Source: Megasphaera geminata F0357 (lineage in GTDB: Bacteria > Bacillota > Negativicutes > Veillonellales > Megasphaeraceae). Taken from it: a stretch of DNA of 43,288 bases. Of this stretch, positions 33,427 to 42,537 are shown piece after piece. Made by a program: the position numbers and the translations under genes. The DNA is taken from positions 51,021 through 94,308 of the forward strand of contig NZ_JH417605.1 of assembly GCF_000239275.1 (NCBI RefSeq), given 5' to 3'. The notes under the pieces are model-generated. The model did not search any database and had not been told where the DNA came from. It saw nothing but the letters and a program-made list of their open reading frames with translations. Position 1 is the stretch's first letter, and each line of letters opens with the position of its first letter.

Positions 33427-34380
33427 GTGGAAAAGCTACATACCCTCTCTGCCATTGGCCGTGCCGTTATCCTGACTGCCGCCGTGGCGGAGATATTGGC
33501 AGTATTTCCGGCTACATTCCCTATGAGTTATTTGATATTTCCCTTGCCTGTCGGCATGAGCTTTTTCGCGTACGGCCTGCGTCGCGCTGTTGTAACGGCG
33601 CTCGGCATGACTGCCGTGGCGGCCCTGATTTCTTCGCCGCCGGCGGCGTTATTGCTCTTGGCATTTAGCGGGCCTTACGGTTTTTTTGCAGGGGCGTTTT
33701 TCCGCTACGGCTGGTCCCTGAAAAAGCTTATCGTACTGACTGCCGCGTATATTGCCGTGCTTATGACACTGTTTTTTGCCGCCCTCTACGTCACTATGGA
33801 TATTAATGTCTTTGCTGCAGCGCGCCAGGAGCTGGATGCTGTTATTACCCGAGGGCTAGCGAATGTTGCTGACACAGGTATCTCGGAAATTGAACTGATG
33901 AATACGCGACGTAATGTTACTGCGGTGCTTGAAGTCCTGCCTCTTATCATACCTTCGGCTATAATAATTGCCGCGGCGGTCATAGTGTATTGTACGGCTA
34001 AGGTATGTCGTTTTATTATGTGCCGTTCGGGTCTTGCTGTGCCTCCCGTTTTGCCTATCCGTTTTTGGGAAATGGGCAAGCCTGTGGTATACTTATATGT
34101 GTTGGCTCAGGTCATGCAATACTGGGGGACGACGAGAGAAATATTCCTTCTTAACGGGGCCGGCGTTAATCTGGATACGGTGACCTTTTTTCTCATCTCG
34201 TTGAATGGGCTGGCAGTTATCTTCTTTTTTTTACAGCGACACTTTCAGATCGGTGCGGTTACACAGGGAATCTTAGTGTTCCTTTATTGGTTCGTACCCG
34301 TACCGACTCAATATATTACGTTTTTATCGGGTATGGCGGATATTCTTTTCCGCTATCGCCGCAAATATCGCGTCGACTGA
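33427..34380 (+). CDS. DUF2232 (YybS-like) membrane protein
   Basis: A 317-residue protein with about eight hydrophobic helices and a basic C-terminus (YRRKYRVD). The pattern fits the YybS/DUF2232 family, and the gene order with gdpP and rplI downstream is the same as yybS-yybT-rplI in Bacillus. The molecular function is not established; substrate-specific transporter-like roles have been proposed for the fold. The GTG at 33427 is supported by AAAAGGAGAG. The gdpP gene begins 16 bases after its stop. Confidence 0.82.
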   Translation: MEKLHTLSAIGRAVILTAAVAEILAVFPATFPMSYLIFPLPVGMSFFAYGLRRAVVTALGMTAVAALISSPPAALLLLAFSGPYGFFAGAFFRYGWSLKKLIVLTAAYIAVLMTLFFAALYVTMDINVFAAARQELDAVITRGLANVADTGISEIELMNTRRNVTAVLEVLPLIIPSAIIIAAAVIVYCTAKVCRFIMCRSGLAVPPVLPIRFWEMGKPVVYLYVLAQVMQYWGTTREIFLLNGAGVNLDTVTFFLISLNGLAVIFFFLQRHFQIGAVTQGILVFLYWFVPVPTQYITFLSGMADILFRYRRKYRVD

Positions 34381-34396
34381 TGCGTTAGGAGAAATT

Positions 34397-36404
34397 ATGC
34401 TTAAAAAGTTATTTTCAGGTAAGGCTGAATTCGTTTATTTTGCGGTTATTCTGATTCTGCTGGTTCTGATTGCTTTATATAATTGGGTTATTGCCGTATT
34501 ATCTCTTATTTTGATTGCCGGTGTTTTTGTATTGATGCACAAGAGCGATACGGAACGGAATCGGGAAATCAGCCGCTATTTCGACGCCATCTCCAAGAGT
34601 GTCGATCAGGCGACAACCTATGCCGTGCAGAATTTGCCTATCGGTATTGCCATCGTCGATAAAGGCGCCGGTCTCTGCTGGGCAAACAGTGTGTTTTTCG
34701 ATTGGATAGGCTCGGCGGAAGAAAATGAACGCCTCGATCGGTCCATGCCGAATTTACAGATTGAAAAGATGTGGGGCAAGGCAGGTTATTTTTTTGAACT
34801 TATTAATGAGCGTCAATACCGTGTCGTCTATAAAAGCCTGCAAGGAGAAGCGACTGACGGTGACGGCTACTTAATTCTTTACTTTGACGATATTACGGAA
34901 ACGGAACAACAGAAGATCCTCTGTCTTAAAGCCATTCCCGTTTTCGCGGAAATTGAAATCGATAATATGGAAGAAGCGGCTAAAGGTATGACTGCGGTTC
35001 AGCAGGCTACGTTGTGGACGGATGTGAATAACCTGCCTTGTCAGCGAGTTGACCGACTTGGGCTGTTATATTCATTCATATAATAACGGCAAGTACTTTG
35101 CCTGCCTGAGCAGGGATGCCCTGGATACATTGAAGGAAAATAATTTTTCATTCCTTGATAAAATCCGTGAAATCCATACAGTCAATCGTATTCCCGTCAC
35201 TATCAGTATGGGTGTTGCCGCGATTCCAGAAGAACTGGTCAAATCGGGACATACCGACTTTGACGGATTGGCGGAAAAATCCCGTGCCGGTCTTGATCTG
35301 GCTCTCGGGCGCGGCGGCGACCAGGTAGTAGTTTATGAGGATGACGGCGGGGCCCGCTTCTATGGAGGTAAGAGCCAATCCGTAGAGAAGCATACACGTG
35401 TTCGCGCACGCGTCGTGGCACAGGCTATGCGGGAATTGGTCAACGCGTGTGATTCTATCCTCATTATGGGCCATACCCGCGAAGATTACGACAGTCTCGG
35501 GGCGGCTGTCGGTGTTGCGCATATGGCGCGTCTTTCCGGCAAACCTGTACATATTGTTATGAGCGATCAGAGTGATTCAGTGCGGTACCTGGTTGATCAG
35601 TTGAAAGCCGATGAAATTTATAATGATATGATTATTTCCGCCGATGAAGGTCAACGTATTTGTACGGAGAAGACGTTGCTTTTTGTTGTTGATACGCATC
35701 GCGGCGATATGACGGCGGCGAGCAAACTCCTTGAAATGACGCCTCATCGTGTCGTTATCGATCACCATCGTCGCTGCGCCGATTTTATTAAACGCCCGCT
35801 TCTGACATATATGGAAACATCCAGTTCGTCAACAAGTGAGCTCGTCACGGAGCTGATTCAGTACTACCAGGAAGATGTGGAGCTGGACAAGCTTGAAGCG
35901 ACGGCGCTCTATTCGGGTATCGTCGTCGACACGAAGAATTTTGCCGTCCAAACGGGCGTACGCACCTTTGATGCAGCCGCATATCTGCGCCGTTGCGGTG
36001 CCGATCCGGAAATTGTGCGCAGTCTTTTCAGTGCAGACTTTGATACGGTCAAGCTGAAGGCCGAACTTATTTCCAGGGCTACGATCAGAGACGGTGTGGC
36101 TATGACCGATTGCGGCCATTTGGAGGAAAACGCGACCATGATGGCAGCCCAATTGGCGGATCTGCTCATCAGTATCAATGATGTTAACGTCAGCTTCACA
36201 TTTTATGAGCTGGCTGAAAATGTAATCGGTGTCAGTGCCCGTTCAAAGGGGCTTGTTAATGTGCAACGGGTTATGGAACTTCTCGGAGGCGGCGGACACA
36301 GCAATGTGGCCGGCGCTCAATTGAAAGGCGTCACGTCCGCAGAAGCGCAGGCCGCTGTTTGGAAAGCCCTGAAAGAAATTACGGTAGAAAAGGAGACGGA
36401 ATAG
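34397..36404 (+). CDS. gdpP: Cyclic-di-AMP phosphodiesterase GdpP (frameshifted)
   Basis: GdpP (YybT) hydrolyses c-di-AMP to pApA and so tunes osmotic and wall homeostasis. Two N-terminal membrane helices (residues about 10-50) are followed by a PAS-like domain (LPIGIAIVDKGAGLCWANS), a degenerate GGDEF domain ending LALGRGGDQVVV at about 305, the DHH domain (GHTREDYDSLGAA near 359-368, DTHRGD, VIDHHRR near 455) and a DHHA1 domain (LLGGGGHSNVAGAQ). A net plus-one shift near 35030-35040 splits it in the GGDEF region; LVSELTDLGCYIHSY continues in the next frame. Repaired length is about 668 residues. Confidence 0.92.
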
Positions 36405-36406
36405 AG

Positions 36407-36853
36407 ATGAAAGTGATCTTGCTGCAAGATGTTAAAAAACTCGGCAAAAAAGGTGAGATTGTGGAAGTGTCCGACGGTTATGGCCGCAATTATCTGCTTG
36501 CGCGCAAACTGGCGGCTCCCGGCACGTCTGAGAATATTAACGATGCCAAGCAGAAAAAAGCCGCTGCCGACCATAGGGCGCAGGTTGCTTCCGATGAAGC
36601 CGTTGTTTTGGCAAGTGAGTTGAAAAAAGTGGAGCTCACTATTCCCGTCCGCATCGGTGAAGGCGGTAAAGTCTTCGGTGCCGTTACGGGCAAGGATATC
36701 AGTGATGCCGCAAAAAGGCAGTATGACCTTGATTTGGATAAACGTAAGGTGGAAATTAAAGAGCCTATCAAGGCTTTGGGTACATATGACGTTATTATTC
36801 GCGCGCATCCGGCAATTACAAGTGTTATCAAAGTCCATGTAGTCGAAGGTTAA
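36407..36853 (+). CDS. rplI: Large ribosomal subunit protein bL9
   Basis: A 148-residue ribosomal protein bL9. The N-terminal domain MKVILLQDVKKLGKKGEIVEV...GYGRNYLLARKLA is diagnostic, followed by the long connecting helix and the C-terminal domain with GKVFGAVTGKDI and IKALGTYDV. AAAAGGAGA precedes the ATG 2 bases after the gdpP stop. Linkage to gdpP and dnaB is typical of Firmicutes. Confidence 0.96.
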   Translation: MKVILLQDVKKLGKKGEIVEVSDGYGRNYLLARKLAAPGTSENINDAKQKKAAADHRAQVASDEAVVLASELKKVELTIPVRIGEGGKVFGAVTGKDISDAAKRQYDLDLDKRKVEIKEPIKALGTYDVIIRAHPAITSVIKVHVVEG

Positions 36854-36857
36854 GTAT

Positions 36858-38764
36858 ATGAAAGAATTGTTGGAGAAGCTTTTACAACGGCAAAAGTATT
36901 TGGAGCCGACAGCGGAAGAAGAATTGCGTCGGCAGGTGAATGTTCTTTACGGTGCCTTTACAGGACTTATCGGCCCGGAAAAAATGGTTCTCCGTGCCAG
37001 TAAATACTCAGCCCTGGCTTATATTCATTCAGAAGATCCGCGGCGGCGGCTGAAGGGATTGCAGCGCTTGGTCTATGAAGATGCTTCGTATGAACAGGTG
37101 CCGACGGACGAAGAAGTGGTAGATGTCCTCAATGATTTGGAAAGTGTCCTCGCCGAAATGCTTGCGCGTCAGGCCGTTGAAGAACGGTGTAAAGGGAAGT
37201 TTTCCCAGCGTATGGAAGAAAAACAGCAGGAGTATGTACAGGAAATCAAGATGCAACTTATTCAGGAAGAATTGCATGACGTGGAAACGCCGCAGACACA
37301 GCAGAAATTGGCTCGCCTTGAATCACTTGATCGCGTAAAGTTGGCGGCCTCCGTCATGGAAGCGGTGCGCCCGAAGCAGTTGGATCGGATTGTCGGGCAG
37401 GAACGGGCTGTCGAAGCGATGCGCAGTAAGCTTGCTTCCGTTTATCCGCAGCATGTGCTCTTGTACGGTCCGCCCGGAGTCGGTAAGACGACGGCGGCGC
37501 GTATTATTCTGGAAGAAGCAAAAAAACTTCCCTTTACACCGTTTGAGGCGGATGCGCCTTTCGTGGAAACGGACGGTACAACTTTACGCTGGGATGCGCG
37601 CGATATGACGAATCCGCTTATCGGCTCCGTTCATGACCCCATCTATCAGGGGGCTCGCCGCGACTTGGCGGATACGGGTATTCCCGAACCTAAACCCGGT
37701 CTTGTAACGGAAGCTCACGGCGAGGACACTTTTATTGATGAAATCGGCGAAATGGACCCGCTCTTATTGAATAAATTGTTGAAGGTTCTTGAAGATAAGC
37801 GCGTCAAATTCGATTCTGCTTATTATGATGAAGCGGATCCGAATATACCTGCGTATATTCGGAAGCTTTTTGCCGAAGGCGCGCCTGCCGATTTTATTCT
37901 TATCGGTGCGACGACGCGGAGTCCGCAGGAAATCAACCCGGCCGTTCGTTCCCGTTGTACCGAGGTGTTCTTTGAACCGCTCGAACCGACGGATATCAAA
38001 AAAATTGTGGAAAATGCGGCCCACGATTTGAAGGTTGTTTTGTCTGCGGCGTTTCGTCCTATATCAGTGAGTTTACGGTCGAAGGCCGAAAAGCCATCAA
38101 TATCCTCGCAGATATGTACGGGTATGCCGTATATACCGGAGGCGGTGCCGATGACGTGACCATTACGATGGAGCTGGCAAAGCACGTTGTTCAGATCGGC
38201 CGTTTTATACCGTATGCGACGGAAAAAGCTTCGGACAAACCTGCAGTAGGTAAGGTCTTCGGTCTCGGGGTGGCCGGCTATCTCGGCTCGGTTATCGAAA
38301 TCGAAGCGGTGGCCTTCTCCGCCCGTAATGAAGGGAAAGGGTATTTTCGCTTTAACGATACGGCCGGTTCCATGGCAAAAGACTCTCTTTTCAATGCGGC
38401 TGCCGTCGTGCGTGCCGTGACAGGGAAGGAACTGTCCGATTATGATGTGAATATTAACTTTATCGGCGGCGGTCAGATTGACGGCCCTTCTGCCGGCACC
38501 GCTGTAACGGTCGCCTTGATTTCCGCTATTACAGGAAAGCCTGTCCGACAGGATATTGCCGTTACCGGCGAAATTTCCGTCAGCGGTAAAGTGAGAGCTG
38601 TCGGCGGTATCTTTGAAAAAGCCTACGGTGCCGCTCGAGCCGGTATGAAAGATATGATTATACCGGCTGAAAACAAGGACGATATTACGGAGCATCACTT
38701 GAATATGCACATCCATGCCGTGACAACGATTGAAGAAGTATTGAAGCTCTTGACTGTTGATTAG
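36858..38764 (+). CDS. Lon-family ATP-dependent protease, LonB/LonC type (frameshifted)
   Basis: An AAA+ serine protease of the Lon family. It has a coiled-coil-like N-terminal region, Walker A GPPGVGKTTA, a long insert, Walker B TFIDEIGEMD, the sensor segment ILIGATTRSP and the C-terminal protease domain with the Ser-Lys dyad (DGPSAGTAV; GGIFEKAYGA). One base is missing near 38046-38050: after DLKVVLSA the next frame continues GVSSYISEFTVEGRKAINIL. Repaired length is about 635 residues. The arrangement between rplI and dnaB resembles the LonC genes of Clostridia and Negativicutes, but the exact subtype is inference. It begins 4 bases after rplI. Confidence 0.87.
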
Positions 38765-38773
38765 GAGAACCGT

Positions 38774-40117
38774 ATGGAACAACGTATACCGCCTCAGAAT
38801 GTAGAAGCCGAACAGGCTGTTTTAGGGGCTATGCTTATTGAGCACAATGCCGTTATTACCGCTCTGGAGAGGCTCAGCATCGATGACTTCTACAGAGATA
38901 CGCACCGTATAATCTTTGAGGCAATGGAACATCTATATAGAGAAAATAAGGAGATCGATGTCATTACCTTGCCGGAAGAATTGCGGCGCATGAAGAAGCT
39001 TGAAGAAGCGGGAGGATTGGAGTACCTTCTCAGTCTGCCTAATCTTGTCGCTACGGCGGCAAATATTGAATATCATGCCGGGATTGTCGCTGAAAAAGCG
39101 CTTGCCCGCAACCTTATCCGGACGTGTACGGATGTGGCGGCCGACGCGTATGACGGTGAAAAAGATACAGAAGAGATTCTCGACAATGCGGAACGACAAA
39201 TTTTTCATCTTGCCGACCGCCGCAAGCGCGGTGACTTCGCTTCTGTCGGCAAGGTTGTCGACGAAGCTCTCGACAAGATCGCTAAACTTTATGAAAATAA
39301 AGAAGGTCTTACGGGGTTACCGACGGGATTTCGCGATATTGACCGGCTGACATCGGGGCTGCAGCCGTCGGATTTTGTCCTTGTGGCAGCCCGCCCGAGC
39401 ATGGGTAAAACCGCGTTCACTTTGAATATCGCTCAGAATGTAGGTGTACGGCAGCATAAGACGGTTGCCTTCTTTTCTCTGGAAATGTCACAGGAACAAC
39501 TGGTGCATCGATTGTTATGTCAAATTTCGCATGTTGATTCCCAGAAACTGCGCACAGGGCAACTCAATACGGATGAAGAATGGCAGAAGCTTACGGAAGC
39601 ATGCAGCAAGCTTTATGATGCACCTATTTATATTGACGATACGCCGGGTATTTCCGTTGCTGAGATGCGTTCCAAGGCACGTCGCCTGAAGGCGGAACAC
39701 GGGCTTGATCTGATTATCGTCGATTATCTTCAGTTGATGCAGGGGAGAAATTCCGAGAGCAGGCAACAGGAGATTTCCGATATCTCCCGTTCCCTCAAAG
39801 CCTTGGCGCGGGAACTTAAAGTGCCCCTTGTCGCCTTGTCACAGCTCAGTCGCAGTGTGGAAAGCCGGCAGGATAAACGGCCTATGCTCAGCGATTTGCG
39901 CGAATCGGGCGCCCTTGAACAGGACGCGGATCTGGTCTCCTTTCTCTATCGTGAAGACTATTACAATAAAGAAACAGAAAATCAGCATATTACGGAAGTT
40001 ATTGTGGCCAAACATCGTAACGGTCCTGTCGGTACGGCCAAGCTGTATTTCAGAAGTGAATATACCTTATTTATGAATCTGGACACGCAGCACGGCGATA
40101 TGCCACCTACAGAATAG
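38774..40117 (+). CDS. dnaB: Replicative DNA helicase DnaB
   Basis: A 447-residue hexameric replicative helicase. The N-terminal domain begins RIPPQNVEAEQAVLGAML; the RecA-like domain has TGLPTGFRDIDRLTSGLQ, Walker A ARPSMGKTAF with Lys212, ETLEMS-like FFSLEMSQEQLVHRLL, Walker B LIIVDYLQLM, and the LSQLSRSVE and DLRESGALEQDADLV segments. TTAGGAGA precedes the ATG 9 bases after the Lon-family gene. It ends the block, with a two-way terminator behind it. Confidence 0.97.
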   Translation: MEQRIPPQNVEAEQAVLGAMLIEHNAVITALERLSIDDFYRDTHRIIFEAMEHLYRENKEIDVITLPEELRRMKKLEEAGGLEYLLSLPNLVATAANIEYHAGIVAEKALARNLIRTCTDVAADAYDGEKDTEEILDNAERQIFHLADRRKRGDFASVGKVVDEALDKIAKLYENKEGLTGLPTGFRDIDRLTSGLQPSDFVLVAARPSMGKTAFTLNIAQNVGVRQHKTVAFFSLEMSQEQLVHRLLCQISHVDSQKLRTGQLNTDEEWQKLTEACSKLYDAPIYIDDTPGISVAEMRSKARRLKAEHGLDLIIVDYLQLMQGRNSESRQQEISDISRSLKALARELKVPLVALSQLSRSVESRQDKRPMLSDLRESGALEQDADLVSFLYREDYYNKETENQHITEVIVAKHRNGPVGTAKLYFRSEYTLFMNLDTQHGDMPPTE

Positions 40118-40156
40118 AAAAAAGCACGTCGGAATCAATCTTCCGGCGTGCTTTTT
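40118..40156. terminator. Bidirectional terminator between dnaB and queG
   Basis: AAAAAGCACG (40119-40128) and CGTGCTTTTT (40147-40156) pair, with further pairing of TCGGA/TCCGG-type bases inside. A and T tracts on both sides fit the convergent genes, and the queG stop codon (40135-40137) lies in the loop. Confidence 0.88.
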
Positions 40157-41014
40157 ATATATCCGTCATTACGGATGAGTATTTTTTTGCCGCGCCAGGC
40201 AAAGGCACGTTTGCCGTAGGCCTCTTTGAATTCTTTGTTTGTCATGGCCGCGACGGCCGCGATGTCGAGACGGGTCAGGAGATTTTGTCTGAATTCGGGA
40301 ATAGGTGTAGGCGCCGGGGTTCTGTTATGGGCGCAGACACGTTGACATTCATCACAACCGAAGATATAAGGCGTCTTGCGGATAATCCTGATTTCCTCAC
40401 TGCTGAGGTCTCCTTTTTTTTGAGTCAAGTATGATTTGCAGAGACGATAGTCATAGTTTTTTCCGTCAAAACAACGGCCGGGACAAATCTCTTTACAGCG
40501 GCGACAATGAATGCATTCCCGTGTTGACGGCGTATCAATTTCCAAGACGGCCGTCGTCACGATGGTACCGATGAAACAATACGAACCGTAGTTTTCATGG
40601 ATGAGACACTGATTGTCGCCAATAAAGCCGAGACCGGCCATGCGCGCCATATAGCGGTCGGCTAAGGGCGATGTATCGACGACGGGAAACATATTCGACA
40701 AGGGGCTCGGCCTCTTTCATGAAGTCTCCGATTTTATGTAAGTAATTCCGGATAATCGTATGATAATCAAGAGAATGAGTATATAAGGAGAGATTACTTT
40801 CTGTCGGGTAACCGCAAAAATAAGGAAAGAGGACGACGATTAAGGATTTCGCTCCGGGCAGTATTTTTTCCGGTTCATACCTTTCTCTGCCTTGACCCGT
40901 TGCGAGCGGGCAAATCTCCGCATCAACATTTTCAGCAGGCAACTGAGCCGGAGCGATACCGACGGCATCCAGACCGAGAGACAGACAAAAGGATTTTATA
41001 TCTTTGCTTGTCAT
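40135..41014 (-). CDS. queG: Epoxyqueuosine reductase QueG-like iron-sulfur protein (frameshifted)
   Basis: QueG reduces epoxyqueuosine to queuosine in tRNA with cobalamin and two [4Fe-4S] clusters. The protein starts DIKSFCLSLGLDAVGIAPAQ, then has the VVDTSPLADR segment with the conserved aspartate, AGLGFIGDNQ, and the two cluster motifs CIHCRRCKEICPGRC and FGCDECQRVCAHN. An extra G in the GGGG run at 40702-40705 shifts the frame; removing it joins AEPL to SNMFPVVDTSPL. Repaired length is about 292 residues, shorter than E. coli QueG. It overlaps the upstream GntR gene by 4 bases (ATGA). Confidence 0.82.
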
Positions 41015-41709
41015 AGAGCCGGGTCACTTCCCGCTCTGTCGGCCGCACCGGAGACAATGTAGCTGTATGCCGATGTATAACAAATGTTCAGATGGGTTTC
41101 CATCGCGGCGGCGGCTTTCTCAACATCACCGAGACGTAAGGCGTTGACAATTGTTTCATGTTCCTGCGCCGCCTCATGCACACGGTTAATGCGGCTATAG
41201 AGTGAATTAATGCCCGTGCGCTTGATTTTGTCGCGCAGTTCGTCAACAAGGCTGCGCAGGAGACTGTTTCCCGTAGCGGCAACGATAATATTGTGGAATT
41301 CCGTATCGCTGAAAATAAATTCATTATATGTAGGGATGGCCTGTTCGGCCATTTTTTTTTGTTGTTTTACAAGGAGCCGTAAAATTTCGAGCTGGTCTTT
41401 GGTGATTTTTCCGCAGGCCAAACGAACTGCCAGAACTTCCAGAGCCGTGCGAATCTGGAAAATATGAGTCAGATTTTTTTCATCCAAATTACGTACGACA
41501 ATACCTTTATGGGGAATATAACGCAGCCACCCTTCTTTCTGGAGTTGGCGCATAGCGGCGCGGACAGGTGTGCGACTGACGCGAAACTCTTCGGCCAGGG
41601 CCCGCTCCGTCAGGACTTGGCCGTCCTGATATTTTTGCTCTAAAAGCCTGTTTTTTACAATTGTATAGACCTGTTCTTTTAAAGCAGGTGACTTGTTTTT
41701 TTTCATCAT
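41011..41709 (-). CDS. GntR-family transcriptional regulator with FCD ligand domain
   Basis: A 232-residue FadR-type regulator. The N-terminal winged helix has LTERALAEEFRVSRTPVRAAMRQLQKEGWL and the wing YIPHKGIVV. The all-helical FCD effector domain begins near residue 80 (IFQIRTALEVLAVRLA) and carries the metal or ligand histidines in DTEFHNIIVAATGN and the helical EHETIVNALRLGD...MTHL-like METHLN segment. FCD domains usually bind small carboxylic acids. CAGGAGT precedes the double ATG. It is the first gene of a two-gene operon with queG; why such a regulator should pair with queG is not clear. Confidence 0.9.
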   Translation of the reverse strand: MMKKNKSPALKEQVYTIVKNRLLEQKYQDGQVLTERALAEEFRVSRTPVRAAMRQLQKEGWLRYIPHKGIVVRNLDEKNLTHIFQIRTALEVLAVRLACGKITKDQLEILRLLVKQQKKMAEQAIPTYNEFIFSDTEFHNIIVAATGNSLLRSLVDELRDKIKRTGINSLYSRINRVHEAAQEHETIVNALRLGDVEKAAAAMETHLNICYTSAYSYIVSGAADRAGSDPAL

Positions 41710-41725
41710 TGACTCCTGAACACGT

Positions 41726-41770
41726 TGTATCTATACGTGTATCATATACTATAACGCCGATTCTTGCCAA
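41726..41770 (-). promoter_or_regulatory. Promoter and repeat operator of the GntR-queG operon
   Basis: On the minus strand TTGGCA (41765-41770) and TATGAT (41741-41746) are 18 bases apart. On the plus strand TGTATC occurs twice, at 41726-41731 and 41738-41743, with a 12-base period. The repeats overlap the -10 and the start region, where an autorepressor would act. Confidence 0.55.
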
Positions 41771-41794
41771 GTCCGCCATACAGCCGTAAAAGGA

Positions 41795-41823
41795 TTGAGT
41801 ACGGCACAGCCCTAGTGTACAAT
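41795..41823 (+). promoter_or_regulatory. Promoter of the small membrane protein gene
   Basis: TTGAGT (41795-41800), 17 bases, TACAAT (41818-41823), 26 bases before the start codon. It is divergent from the GntR promoter. Confidence 0.65.
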
Positions 41824-41849
41824 AAGGGCAGTAAAAAGGAGGTGCATTT

Positions 41850-42341
41850 ATGAAAGAAGAAGAATTACAGCAAAAATTCTCGTGCGGTACGATTGAAACA
41901 ACCTATGAGAATGGGCGCATAGCCGTGCTTAGCGGCCAAGGGAGCTTTGCCTTGGCCGGCATATATTTCTTTAACTTGTTCATGAATGCGCCTGATATAT
42001 ATATGAAACTTTATCCCTTATTGGGCCTTGTGTTTTGTCTCTATCGTATTTACAGGCAACGTGATGTTGTTTGCTATGTTGCTGAAAAAGGCCTTATTGT
42101 AAGGCGAAATTGTCATACCCTTCAGGAATTGCTGGCTGAACAGGTAAGAGGCACGGAACATCTTGTTTTCATCCCGTATGAGCTTATTTTCTCCGTTTCC
42201 AAAACCTGGGCCGATTTTGAGTTGGGACAGGCTGAGATCGGCGTTATTGTCGTACAACCCGTACGGCTCCGCTATCTTTCCAAAGAGGCCAAACAAAGTA
42301 TTTTTGCTGTAATTCAGAAGGGCCAGGAAAAAGATGATTAA
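41850..42341 (+). CDS. Small membrane protein of unknown function
   Basis: A 163-residue protein I do not recognise. Two hydrophobic segments lie at about residues 30-48 (GQGSFALAGIYFFNLFM) and 52-66 (KLYPLLGLVFCLYRIY), forming a hairpin in the membrane. The rest, from VVCYVAEKGLIVRRN, is a beta-rich cytoplasmic domain with the layout of a bacterial PH-like (YcxB-type) domain; that is a weak impression. AAAGGAGG gives a strong start at 41850. It lies divergently from the GntR gene with its own promoter. Confidence 0.65.
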   Translation: MKEEELQQKFSCGTIETTYENGRIAVLSGQGSFALAGIYFFNLFMNAPDIYMKLYPLLGLVFCLYRIYRQRDVVCYVAEKGLIVRRNCHTLQELLAEQVRGTEHLVFIPYELIFSVSKTWADFELGQAEIGVIVVQPVRLRYLSKEAKQSIFAVIQKGQEKDD

Positions 42342-42419
42342 AAGATAGTATACTGTCAAATAAAAGAAAAAAATGAAGAAAGAAATAAATAATAGCATCG
42401 TTTTTAACTCTAAATAACC

Positions 42420-42448
42420 TTTACTATTTTAATGTGATAAAGTAAAAT
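42420..42448 (+). promoter_or_regulatory. Possible promoter of the binding-protein gene in an AT-rich gap
   Basis: TTTACT (42420-42425), 17 bases, TAAAAT (42443-42448). The 42342-42537 gap is markedly AT-rich and also holds the dyad TACAGCTGTA near 42473-42482 and a second ACCTACAG copy, which could be operator elements. No terminator was found for the preceding gene. Confidence 0.4.
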
Positions 42449-42537
42449 AATTTTGTCTCAAGATATAAAGACTACAGCTGTAAGATATGAAAATTAAAAC
42501 CTACAGTATAACGTGGAAAGTGCGGGAGGAATGTAAG

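Noticed and set aside
36858-38764. Reading the Lon-family locus as separate AAA+ and protease genes
   Set aside because: A one-base repair joins the two frames with no gap or overlap in conserved residues, and no start site precedes the protease part.
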